A stretch of DNA of 64,000 bases from CSSed11-175R1 sp041685735 (GTDB lineage: Bacteria; Actinomycetota; Nitriliruptoria; Nitriliruptorales; Nitriliruptoraceae), in NCBI GenBank assembly GCA_041685735.1, contig JAWLFE010000002.1:71803-135802 (forward strand), written 5' to 3'. Shown piece after piece: positions 26,085 through 33,722 of this stretch. Position 1 is the stretch's first letter. Each line of letters opens with the position of its first letter. A program made the position numbers and the translations under genes. Under the pieces are notes generated by a model. It worked only from the letters and a program-made list of their open reading frames with translations, was not told where the DNA came from and did not search any database.

Positions 26085-26792
26085 CTACTCGCGCTCGGCC
26101 TGGATCCGCTCCGCGCGGAGGAACTCGTCGTAGGCCCGCGGGCCGTTGCGGCGAAGCCGGTCATCGAAGGCGCCCCGGTCCTGATCGCGGTACTCGATCT
26201 GCTCGCTGAGGTAGGGCGAGATCCCCTGACCCGGTGGGCGACGTCGACCCGCCTCGTACCGCGTGAGGAACGCCTCCACGTTCGCGGCGGAGGTCCAGTC
26301 CGCGCGGTAGATGATGCGTCCGCCGCGCCCGATCACCCAGGTCATGTTGGGCAGCAGTCCGTAGGCGTGGTGCGCCGTTCCCTCCAGGTCATCGACCAGG
26401 ATCGGCCGCCGGATGCCGACCTCGTCCCGCAGCAGGCGGGCGTTGGCGAGCTTGTCGTCGAACGTGCGGTGGTGCGCGACGTGCTCGCCCGGGTGGGCTT
26501 CCCGGGTGTAGAGGAAGTACCAGGCCACCTCGGGGTGCCGGGTGGCCGCATCGTCCAGCAGAGGACCCTCCACTGAGCAGTAGGGTCAGGTGAACGACCC
26601 GAACTCGACCACGACCGTCCGGCGCTTCCAGCGGCTCGACAGGGCCAACGGCTCGTCCGTGTCGAGCACCGTGCCGGCGATCTCCGGGGCCGGCTTGCCG
26701 GCATGGAGCAGGTCGGGCCAGCGGGCGAACTCGCGCTCTTCGGCGCCGGACGCGACGTACCCGTCGAAGGTGGGGTAGTTGTAGTCGCTCAC
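26085..26792 (-). CDS. Deiodinase-like thioredoxin-fold protein with in-frame TGA (probable selenoprotein)
   Basis: Reading through TGA at 26586-26588 gives 235 residues. The TGA is codon 69 in the context VVVEFGSFT-U-PYCSVEGPL, exactly where iodothyronine-deiodinase-family proteins carry Sec (FGSCTUPP) or Cys. A Cys three residues on makes a U-P-Y-C redox motif. Both sides of the TGA belong to one thioredoxin-like fold. Upstream is GKPAPEIAGTVLDTDEPLAL; downstream are YFLYTREAHPGEHV, ANARLLRDEVGIRRPILVDD, HAYGLLPNMTWVIG and GRIIYRADWTS, as in bacterial Dio-like proteins. GTG 26792 overlaps the upstream zinc-finger stop as GTGA and has GAGGAG upstream. A SECIS-like hairpin follows the TGA. 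The alternatives are a nonsense mutation or sequencing error at a Cys codon. Confidence 0.72.
26556..26575 (-). promoter_or_regulatory. Putative bacterial SECIS hairpin
   Basis: Starting 11 nt after the TGA on the minus strand, CAGTGGAG pairs with CTCTGCTG (eight pairs, two of them wobble) around the loop GGTC. The apical G is about 19 nt from the TGA. Distance, stem and a G at the start of the loop fit the general rules for bacterial SECIS elements, which lie inside the coding region immediately after UGA. It has not been tested by folding software. Confidence 0.55.
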
Positions 26793-27055
26793 TGTGGGTC
26801 GTCTCCTCGTGCGCGCTCGGGCCCGACGATGTCCTCGACGGAGGCCACGAGCCGGGTGTAGCCGGCCAGGTCGATATCGGGACGCAGTTCCCGCACGGCC
26901 TCGATCACGCGGCCGAACATGTCCGCTTCGACGCGGCAGCGCGTACAGCTCTCGAGGTGGGCGGCGACGAGTTCGACGTCGTGTTCGCCGAGCTCCCCGT
27001 CGAGGAACGACTGCAGGATACGGTGGACCTGACGGCACCCCAGTCGTTCGCTCAT
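26789..27055 (-). CDS. Small zinc-finger (anti-sigma-like) protein
   Basis: An 88-residue protein. The N-terminal zf-HC2-type motif reads CRQVHRILQSFLDGEL, then AAHLESCTRC, giving the H-x3-C-x2-C pattern of zinc-binding anti-sigma factors such as RsrA/ChrR. A helical tail follows. Such proteins usually hold an ECF sigma factor and release it on oxidation, but no sigma factor gene is adjacent. ATG 27055 is used because the Cys motif begins at once. Its TGA overlaps the GTG of the deiodinase-like gene, so the two are translationally coupled and probably work in one redox response. Confidence 0.7.
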   Translation of the reverse strand: MSERLGCRQVHRILQSFLDGELGEHDVELVAAHLESCTRCRVEADMFGRVIEAVRELRPDIDLAGYTRLVASVEDIVGPERARGDDPQ

Positions 27056-27399
27056 CGTGGATCGGCCAGCAGGTCCTGGTGCCGATCGGTGCGTCCATCG
27101 GTGGCGGGTGTCGCGGGGACTCGGCTGGCTGGCGGCATCTCCCATACTCCGGATCGCTCTCGGGTCCCTCGGCCGGGTCTCGGCCAGGATCTCTCCGCAG
27201 GAACACGGCACACCCGGCGTTGCTTCCTCCCTCGACCGCACCTGCGATGCGGATCCGCGCGGATCGCCCGGTCTGCCTGGCGGGGGAGTGGACGAGGAAC
27301 ACGTCCGGACGGGTTGCATCGACCGGCAGGGCCGATGCGGTCGTGCCGACGGACCAGGTCTGTCCGGACCGTCTGATGATGAGAAGGGGAACCCAGCTG
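27056..27399. other. Divergent intergenic region
   Basis: A 344-bp region between the leftward zinc-finger/deiodinase-like pair and the rightward Rieske-TPP gene, so it must contain two promoters. No convincing gene or RNA is visible. The long open frames crossing it lack ribosome-binding sites and biased codon positions. Confidence 0.4.
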
Positions 27400-29394
27400 A
27401 TGGCGCAGCCAGCAACCGGCTCACGACCCTCGACCGACACGCCCGAACCGCCGGACGCGCCGGCCGGCTGGCATCGGATCCTCGGACCGGATGAACTCCC
27501 CGAGGGCCGCGTCACCACCGTGACCGTCGACACGCGGAGTTACGCGGTCAGCCACCTCGACGGCACCTACGGCGTGCTCGACAACCGCTGCCCGCACCAG
27601 GGCGGCCCGCTCGGGGAGGGCTCGATCGAGAAGGGCTGGTTGCGCTGCCCCTGGCACGGCTACGACTACTCGCCCTGCAACGGCCAACCCCCACCGCCCT
27701 TCGATGACGCGCCCGCCGCCTACCCCACCGAGGTCCGTGACGACGGCGTCTACGCCCTGCTGCCGGACCCGACGCCGCGCGAGCGCACCGTCTCCGACGT
27801 GATGGTCGAGACCATGATCGCCTACGGCGTCACCCATGTGTTCGGCATGGTGGGCCACTCGAACCTGGGGCTGGCCGACGCCCTGCGCGAAGCCGAGCAG
27901 CGCGGCGAGCTCACCTACATCGGCATCCGCCACGAAGGCGCCGCGTCGTTCGCCGCCTCGGCCTACGGCAAGCTCACCGGTGGGCTCGCGGCGTGCTTCG
28001 GCATCGCGGGGCCCGGGTCGACGAACCTGCTCACCGGCCTGTACGACGCCGAGGTGGATCGTGCGCCCGTGCTCGCGCTGTCCGGCGGGGTGGCCTCGAA
28101 GGACGCGGGGCGGGGGGCGTTCCAGGACCTGGACCTCGAAGCCGCCTTCGCCGACGTCGCCCGCTACCAGGCCACCCTGCGGCCCGGTTCCGACCACGCG
28201 GAGCTGGTCGCGTTGGCGTGCAAGACGGCCCTGATCGAGCGTGGGGTCGGCCACCTCATCTTCCCCGACGACGTGCAGACCCTGCCCGCCGACGACGCCG
28301 AGCCCGCCGGCCCGACCGGACGCATCGCCGATCGCGCGATCGCCCCGCCGACCGAGGTGCTGGCCGACGCCGTCGAGCGCATCGCCCCCGCCGAGCGCCC
28401 GCTGTTCATCCTGGGCGCCGGCGCGCGCGACGGCATCGACGACATCGTCGCGCTGGCCGAGCAGCTGGGTGCGCCGATGGTCACGACCTTCAAGGCCAAG
28501 GGGCTGATCAGCGACGCCCACCCCCTGGCCGGTGGTGTGCTCGGTCGCTCCGGCACCCCGATCGCGTCGTGGTTCATGAACGAGGCCGACATGATCGTCG
28601 CGTGGGGCGCGTCCTTCTCGAACCACACCGGCATCGCTGCCTACAAGCCGATCGTGCAGGTCGATCGCGACCCGATGGCTCTCGGTCGCTTCCATCCCGT
28701 GGACGTCCCGGTGATGGGCGACGTCGGGGTGACCGCGAGGCAGTTCGCCCACGACCTCGCCGACCGCGCCCAGTGTGTCGATCACCGCCCGGAGATCGCC
28801 GAACGCTGGCGGATCTGGCGCGAGGAGAAGGCCAGCCGCCGCCGCGACGACCGCGGACAGGGCGTCAACGCCGCCGTCGTGTTCGACGCGTTGCAGCGGC
28901 ACGTGCCCGACGACGCCGTGCTGTGCGTCGACGTCGGCAACAACACCTACTCCTTCGGCCGCTACTTCGAGGTGGCGGCGCAGTCGGTGCTGATGTCGGG
29001 CTACCTCGGCTCCATCGGGTTCGGTTTGCCCGCCGCGCTCGGGGCGGCTGCGGCCGTCGGCGACACCCGTGAGGTCGTCGTGATCTCCGGTGACGGCGGC
29101 TTCGGCCAGTACGCGATGGAACTCACCACCGCCGTCAAGCACGACCTGCCGATCCGTCACATCCTGCTGGACAACGGCGAGCTCGGCAAGATCTCCAAGG
29201 AGCAGCGCGCCGGTGAGTGGCAGGTGTGGCAGACCTCCCTGGTCAACCCCGACTTCGCCGCCTTCGCCGAGCTCTGCGGGGCGTTCGGGACCAGGGTCGA
29301 CACCGCCGAGCAGCTCGACGATGCACTGACGGCCGCCTTCGCCCACGACGGACCCGCGCTCGTGCACGTCCGTTCGGATGCCCTGCTTGTCTGA
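27400..29394 (+). CDS. Fusion of Rieske [2Fe-2S] domain and thiamine-diphosphate enzyme
   Basis: A 664-residue protein. Residues about 18-120 are a Rieske ferredoxin domain with both ligand boxes, CPHQGG (near 60) and CPWHGYDYS (near 80). From about 130 on it is a complete TPP-dependent enzyme of the acetolactate synthase / pyruvate oxidase superfamily. The catalytic Glu is in IRHEGAASFAASAYG, the central domain carries PLFILGAGARDG, and the TPP site is GDGGFGQYAMEL with DNGELG. Fusion suggests electron transfer from a 2-oxoacid reaction, as in pyruvate oxidases, but the substrate is unknown. ATG 27400 has AAGGGGA nine bases upstream. The next gene follows after 31 bp and may be co-transcribed. 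Confidence 0.85.
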   Translation: MAQPATGSRPSTDTPEPPDAPAGWHRILGPDELPEGRVTTVTVDTRSYAVSHLDGTYGVLDNRCPHQGGPLGEGSIEKGWLRCPWHGYDYSPCNGQPPPPFDDAPAAYPTEVRDDGVYALLPDPTPRERTVSDVMVETMIAYGVTHVFGMVGHSNLGLADALREAEQRGELTYIGIRHEGAASFAASAYGKLTGGLAACFGIAGPGSTNLLTGLYDAEVDRAPVLALSGGVASKDAGRGAFQDLDLEAAFADVARYQATLRPGSDHAELVALACKTALIERGVGHLIFPDDVQTLPADDAEPAGPTGRIADRAIAPPTEVLADAVERIAPAERPLFILGAGARDGIDDIVALAEQLGAPMVTTFKAKGLISDAHPLAGGVLGRSGTPIASWFMNEADMIVAWGASFSNHTGIAAYKPIVQVDRDPMALGRFHPVDVPVMGDVGVTARQFAHDLADRAQCVDHRPEIAERWRIWREEKASRRRDDRGQGVNAAVVFDALQRHVPDDAVLCVDVGNNTYSFGRYFEVAAQSVLMSGYLGSIGFGLPAALGAAAAVGDTREVVVISGDGGFGQYAMELTTAVKHDLPIRHILLDNGELGKISKEQRAGEWQVWQTSLVNPDFAAFAELCGAFGTRVDTAEQLDDALTAAFAHDGPALVHVRSDALLV

Positions 29395-29425
29395 CCCGCA
29401 ACCGCCCTCGACGAGGAGCACCACC

Positions 29426-30193
29426 ATGCAACCCGCACAGGAAGACGTCTCCATGCTCTCCCCGGTCCCGGACGACGATCGGCTGGCCGCCACCCGGCTC
29501 AGCTGGCACGTGCTGGCCGGACACGTCCTGGCCGAGGAGCGATGGCGGCGGGCCGGACGGATCGGGTTGTACCCGCGCGCGGATGGCCTGCGCACGCCGG
29601 CGGATGAGCCCGACGGCATCGACCTGGTCGGTGGTCGTCTGCTCCTGCGGCGTGACGGTCGGACCCACGAGGCTCCGGTGACCACGCTGCGCGACGCGCG
29701 GCGGGTGATCCTCGGGACCGATGAGGACCGCACCCGCTGGGCGGAGGAACTACCCATCCACGACCCGCCACCGCAGGTCCCCGCCGACAGCAGCCTGGAG
29801 GTCGATCCGGAGGTCGCCTTCTGGCTTGGTGCATGGTTCCAGCTGGGGGAGCGGGTCCTGGAGCGCCTGGCGGCGGACGGCGCATCGGTCGACGCCAGCG
29901 AGCCGACCCTGTGGCCGGAGCACCTCGATATCGCCATCGAGGTCCTCCCGGAGGACCGCCGCGCCTCCTACGGCCTGTCGCCCGGTGACGACGGCGTGCC
30001 CGAGCCCTACGCCTACGTCGCCGTGTGGTACCCGGACCGTGTCGGCGGGTTGGATGACCCGCTGTGGAACGGCGGGTCGTTCCCCGGTGCGCTGCTCACC
30101 GCTCGCGAGCTCGCGGAGACCGACGACCCGGGCGCACACCTGCTGCACTGGTTCCGTGAGCGGCGCGACCTGCTCGCGGCATCGGGGACATGA
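29426..30193 (+). CDS. Hypothetical protein
   Basis: A 255-residue soluble acidic protein that I do not recognise. It has no signal peptide, membrane helix or obvious catalytic motif. Trp/Pro-rich segments (LSWHVLAGHVLAEERWRRAG near the start, YAYVAVWYPDRVGGLDDPLW near 190) recall conserved actinobacterial hypothetical proteins. ATG 29426 has GAGGAG upstream. It probably shares a transcript with the Rieske-TPP gene 31 bp upstream, and the decayed epimerase start overlaps its end as ATGA. Function cannot be assigned. Confidence 0.7.
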   Translation: MQPAQEDVSMLSPVPDDDRLAATRLSWHVLAGHVLAEERWRRAGRIGLYPRADGLRTPADEPDGIDLVGGRLLLRRDGRTHEAPVTTLRDARRVILGTDEDRTRWAEELPIHDPPPQVPADSSLEVDPEVAFWLGAWFQLGERVLERLAADGASVDASEPTLWPEHLDIAIEVLPEDRRASYGLSPGDDGVPEPYAYVAVWYPDRVGGLDDPLWNGGSFPGALLTARELAETDDPGAHLLHWFRERRDLLAASGT

Positions 30194-30452
30194 GCATCGC
30201 AGGGCTCGACCCCGGAGGGCCGGTGGCCCTCCCGGCGGTCACCGCCGCGCAGATGGCGGAGGTCGACCGGATCATGGTCGAGGACCTCGGCATCGCGCTG
30301 GTGCAGATGATGGAGAACGCGGGGCGGCGCAGGTCGGCGAGCTGTTCGTGGCCGACATCTCCGTGCGACCGTCGGTGTACGCCTCGCTCGGGATCGTGAT
30401 CGACCCGCCCTTCCGTGATGCCGGCATCCGACGGACGACGATCGCAGCCTGA
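30190..30452 (+). pseudogene. Broken NAD(P)HX epimerase (YjeF N-terminal domain)
   Basis: The frame from ATG 30190 gives the start of a YjeF_N/NnrE domain (VTAAQMAEVDRIMVEDLGIA, then LVQMMENAGR). After about 30330 the family's C-terminal end appears in a different frame (QVGELFVADISVRPSVYASL). The intact family is about 220-240 residues; only about 87 codons remain, so the Rossmann core is deleted and the two ends are out of frame. The intact enzyme repairs hydrated NAD(P)H. Its start overlaps the preceding gene as ATGA, so the deletion hit a formerly coupled gene. Confidence 0.75.
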
Positions 30453-30485
30453 CCGGTCGCCGTCCTCGATCTCCCTCTCCACCGA

Positions 30486-30971
30486 TCACCCGCTCCGGGG
30501 GACCTCGAGGGTGATGGTCTCGCCGCCCCAGCCGTGCTCCAGGTCGCGTCCTTCGACGATGATGGTGTCCACGTCGTCGGGGATCTGCAGGTCGGTCAGC
30601 GCCCGGGTGAAGGGCTGCTCGTTGGCGTGGTCGTGCAGCAGGACCCGGACGCCCAGTTCCTCACCATCGGGGGTCAGGGCGCGGAACGCATCGGCGTAGC
30701 GCTCCGGCGTGTCGTAGGGCGAGGACAGCGTGGCGGACAGCCGCCAGGTGTCCCCGGCCGGTTCGAGTTCGGCGTCGATCACGTCCGGGAACCGCTGCCC
30801 GGTTGGAGCGTCCTGCGGTGCGGGCGCGTCGTCCTCAGCGAGGTCGTCGCCGGCGACCTGGTCGTCCGGAGTGTCCGCCGGATCGCCGGTCGGGTCGCCA
30901 TCAGCGCACGCGGTCAGGACGAGCAGGCCCGTCAGGACGGCGACGAGGATCGTGCGTCGTCGGGATCGCAC
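30486..30971 (-). CDS. Small lipoprotein of unknown function
   Basis: A 161-residue exported lipoprotein with a basic start, a hydrophobic run and lipobox LTAC (Cys about 22), then an Asp/Ala/Pro-rich linker and a beta-rich domain (about 60-160) ending in HGWGGETITLEVPRSG. GTG 30971 has GGGAG five bases upstream. Its start overlaps the end of the sirtuin gene by 40 bp. The family is not recognised. Confidence 0.65.
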   Translation of the reverse strand: MRSRRRTILVAVLTGLLVLTACADGDPTGDPADTPDDQVAGDDLAEDDAPAPQDAPTGQRFPDVIDAELEPAGDTWRLSATLSSPYDTPERYADAFRALTPDGEELGVRVLLHDHANEQPFTRALTDLQIPDDVDTIIVEGRDLEHGWGGETITLEVPRSG

Positions 30972-31933
30972 CGGGGCTCCCTGTGCTCGGGGACGGGTGG
31001 CGGTTCGGCTCGCCGACGGTACCGAGGGTCGTCCACCAGGGAGGCCGCCACCGGCGGGAGGACCTCGGCGAGCGGCGCGTCGATCCGCAGCGACGCCAGG
31101 TGATCGGCGCGGGTCACGCCGCGGGTGACGATGGCGATCGGCAGACCGCGGCGCGCGGCGGCGGTCGCGAACCGGTAGCCGGAGCCGACCATCAGCGAGG
31201 AGCCGAGCACGACCAGGGACCGGGACCGATCGAGCCACGCCAACGCCGTGCGGAACCGTTCCCGGGGGACGTGCTCGCCGAAGTAGACGACATCCGGCTT
31301 GAGGACCCCGCCACAGGCGCGGCACGCGACCAGACGGAACCCGGTGGTGTCATCCAGCGCGACGTCGCCGTCGGGACGCAGCTGCCCGGTTGCCGCGGCG
31401 ACCTGGTCGCGGTACCCCGGGTTGACCGCATCCAGGCGCAGGCCGACCTCCAACCGGGGCCGGCGGACCCCGCACGTCAGGCACGCGACCCGGTCCAGTC
31501 GGCCGTGGAGGTCGATCACCTCCGGGCTTCCGGCTGCGGAGTGCAACCCGTCGACGTTCTGGGTCACCACCCCGGTCAGGTGCCCCGCGCGGCCCAGGGC
31601 AGCGACGGCGAGGTGGCTCGGGTTCGGCCGCGCCGCGGCGAAGCGGGCCCACCCGACGTGGCTGCGCGCCCAGTACCGCTGCCGATCGGCTTCGGAGCCG
31701 ACGAAACGCTGGTAGGTCATCGGCGCGGCGTTGTGGGCGGTCCCGTCCGGCCCCCGGTAGTCGGGGATCCCGGAGTCGGTCGAGATGCCTGCACCCGTCA
31801 CGACGAGCACGCGGCCGTCGGCGACGAGGCCGGTCAGCTGCTCGAGGTCGGCGGCGCGGACGGAGGTGGCGGCGGCGCGGACGGAGGTGGCTGCGGTGCG
31901 GACGGAGGTGGCTGCGGTGCGGACGATGGGCAT
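30932..31933 (-). CDS. Sir2-family NAD-dependent protein deacylase
   Basis: A 333-residue sirtuin with all core elements. The NAD-binding loop is GAGISTDSGIPDYRG, followed by TQNVDGLH and the catalytic His in DLHGRL. The zinc ribbon has CLTC and CRAC, then GVLKPDVVYFGE, and the binding-site strand is GSSLMVGSGYRFA. It removes acyl groups from lysines using NAD. ATG 31933 puts a run of seven-residue repeats (VRTAATS) at the N terminus, encoded by a 21-bp tandem repeat. The 3' end overlaps the lipoprotein gene by 40 bp. Confidence 0.9.
   Translation of the reverse strand: MPIVRTAATSVRTAATSVRAAATSVRAADLEQLTGLVADGRVLVVTGAGISTDSGIPDYRGPDGTAHNAAPMTYQRFVGSEADRQRYWARSHVGWARFAAARPNPSHLAVAALGRAGHLTGVVTQNVDGLHSAAGSPEVIDLHGRLDRVACLTCGVRRPRLEVGLRLDAVNPGYRDQVAAATGQLRPDGDVALDDTTGFRLVACRACGGVLKPDVVYFGEHVPRERFRTALAWLDRSRSLVVLGSSLMVGSGYRFATAAARRGLPIAIVTRGVTRADHLASLRIDAPLAEVLPPVAASLVDDPRYRRRAEPPPVPEHREPRCDPDDARSSSPS
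31856..31918. repeat. Three 21-bp tandem repeats in the sirtuin N-terminus
   Basis: Three consecutive 21-bp units with core GCGGACGGAGGTGGC (31856, 31877 and 31898) encode repeated VRTAATS/VRAAATS heptads on the minus strand. The unit is a multiple of three, so copy number can change without breaking the gene. Confidence 0.85.
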
Positions 31934-32046
31934 GGTCCGTGAGGGTACGGCAGCGTCTACGCTGCGCCGCGGCTCGCACAGACCGGAGGCAGCATCCGCG
32001 CACGTCGCTCGATCCTCAGGCCTGCCCGGCACCTGGCGGGCTGCCG

Positions 32047-32607
32047 ATGAGTTCGTCCGCGGTCGACCCGGTCCTGTACGCCCTGGTGGGGTCCGCGCAG
32101 GAGACCACCGGCGCGACGGCCGGGCTGCTGCTGGAGCGGCAGCACGACGACCTCATCGTGGTAGCGGCGGTGGGGGACCGGGTCGAGCACCTACGTGGTG
32201 CGGTCGTCCCCGGGGACGGAGGCGTTGCGGCCTACGTGCTGGCGTCGGGCCAGCCGCTCGCGCTGACCGTCCGCCCCGGCGACCCGCGGCTGCGCGAAGG
32301 GGTCATGGCGCTGCTGGACCAACCGCCGTCGGCGGTGCTCGGTGTCCCCTGCGCGAGCGACGAGGATGCGGTCGGTGCGCTGCTGCTGCTCGACAAGCCG
32401 GCGGGCCAGTTCACCTTCGACGACGTCGAACTCGCGACGCTGCTCGCCGGCATCGCCGGGGTGGCGATCGTGCAGGCGGGTCCAGCTTCGCTCCAGGTAC
32501 CCGACCCTGCCGAGCTGGCCAGCGGCCTCGAACGGCTCGCCCGGGCCGACCCCGCCCGGTACGCGATGGTCGCCACCATCGTCGAGGCGCTGCTCGCCCG
32601 TGGGTGA
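32047..32607 (+). CDS. GAF-domain protein
   Basis: A 186-residue protein with a single GAF domain (about 8-145): TGATAGLLLER, then GVAAYVLASGQPLAL and SAVLGVPCASDEDAVGALLL. It has no output domain and ends in a short helical tail. Its stop overlaps the subtilase start (GTGGGTGA), so the pair is translationally coupled. The GAF protein is probably a sensor or partner of the protease; the ligand is unknown. Confidence 0.78.
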   Translation: MSSSAVDPVLYALVGSAQETTGATAGLLLERQHDDLIVVAAVGDRVEHLRGAVVPGDGGVAAYVLASGQPLALTVRPGDPRLREGVMALLDQPPSAVLGVPCASDEDAVGALLLLDKPAGQFTFDDVELATLLAGIAGVAIVQAGPASLQVPDPAELASGLERLARADPARYAMVATIVEALLARG

Positions 32608-33691
32608 CCAGCGTCCGCTGCCGGCCTTCTCCCGGGAGTCGCAGGTGCTGCGGCTCCCCGGCGTCGACAACCTCGAAGACCTCTCGCCGGAGTGGGCCTG
32701 GGGCGGATCGACGGGGGCCGGTGTCCGCGTTGCCGTGATCGACAGCGGGATCGAAGCCGACCATCCGGACCTCGAGGGCTGCGTCGATGTCGACGCGGGC
32801 GTCCACGTCCGCGTCGGCGCGGACGGCGATCTCGTGGAGACGACCGGCTACCACCACGACAGCTTCGGTCATGGCACCGCCTGTGCCGGGATCATCCACG
32901 GGCTGGCTCCCGAGGCGCGTCTCACCAGCGTCAAGGTCCTCGGTGTCGGGCTGGCGGGTCAGGCGGCGGCGTTCCTGCGGGGGCTCGCCTGGGCGGTCGA
33001 CGAGGGTTTCGACGTCATCAACCTGTCGCTCGGTACCACCCGGAGGGACTGGGCGCTGCCGTTCCACGAGATCTGCGACCGCGCGTACTTCCAGAACGCG
33101 TTCATCGTCACCGCTGCGAACAACGTCCAACGGGCCAGCTATCCCTCACTGTTCGCCGCCGTTGCCAGCGTGGCGTGCAACCTGTCGGATGATCCGTACC
33201 GCTTCCACTTCAACCCAGAACCGCCGACCGAGTTCCTGGCACCCGGCGTCGACATCGAGGTGGCGTGGAAGGGCGGCGGGCGCCTGGTGGCGACCGGCAA
33301 CTCCTACGCGGCCCCGCACCTGGCGGGGATCGCGGCGCTGGTGCGCTCGAAGCACTCCCGGCTCCGGCCGTTCCAGGTGAAGACCGCGTTGTGGGCCTGC
33401 GCCGCCAACGTGGTGGATGCCCGCCAGCGGGCGGGCCGGTTCGGGCAGAGCACGCAGCGCATGACCTCCAGCCGGGCGACCGCCGCGTTCCGGGCGGCTG
33501 ACGTGCGGTCACCGACGGAACGGTCCCCACGGCCCGATCGCCGGCCGCCACCTCCGCCGGTCGACCGGCAGCCGTCCGATCAGGTGTCTCGGACCGATCC
33601 CGTGCCCCGGGCCGATCCCGTGCCCCGGACCGATCCCGTGCCCCGAGCTGATCCGCGGCCACCGCCACCGCGTCGACCATGGGCCACCTGA
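32600..33691 (+). CDS. Cytoplasmic S8 (subtilisin-like) serine protease
   Basis: A 363-residue subtilase with an intact triad: Asp in VAVIDSGIEADHPDLEG, His in SFGHGTACAG, Ser in ATGNSYAAPHLAG and the oxyanion Asn in TAANNV. It has no signal peptide, propeptide or membrane helix, so it should act in the cytoplasm. The ACAGII.GLAPEA block resembles PatA-type peptidase domains. The C-terminal 45 residues are a Pro/Arg/Asp repeat tail (TDPVPRADPVPR units, from an 18-bp DNA repeat). The start GTG 32600 overlaps the GAF gene. No precursor peptide gene is visible nearby. Confidence 0.85.
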   Translation: MGDQRPLPAFSRESQVLRLPGVDNLEDLSPEWAWGGSTGAGVRVAVIDSGIEADHPDLEGCVDVDAGVHVRVGADGDLVETTGYHHDSFGHGTACAGIIHGLAPEARLTSVKVLGVGLAGQAAAFLRGLAWAVDEGFDVINLSLGTTRRDWALPFHEICDRAYFQNAFIVTAANNVQRASYPSLFAAVASVACNLSDDPYRFHFNPEPPTEFLAPGVDIEVAWKGGGRLVATGNSYAAPHLAGIAALVRSKHSRLRPFQVKTALWACAANVVDARQRAGRFGQSTQRMTSSRATAAFRAADVRSPTERSPRPDRRPPPPPVDRQPSDQVSRTDPVPRADPVPRTDPVPRADPRPPPPRRPWAT

Positions 33692-33722
33692 GCGCGGCGC
33701 CACATCCGGTGACCTGGACGGG

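Noticed and set aside
26085..26573. Separate gene starting at an internal GTG after the TGA
   Set aside because: The conserved thioredoxin fold crosses the TGA in one frame, and a start just after the active site would omit the first strands. Readthrough with Sec is a better explanation.
27421..29937. 838-codon open frame on the minus strand opposite the Rieske-TPP gene
   Set aside because: It is a high-GC shadow frame. The plus-strand gene has complete catalytic motifs, while the minus frame has a repetitive Gly/Val/Asp/His composition and no ribosome-binding site.
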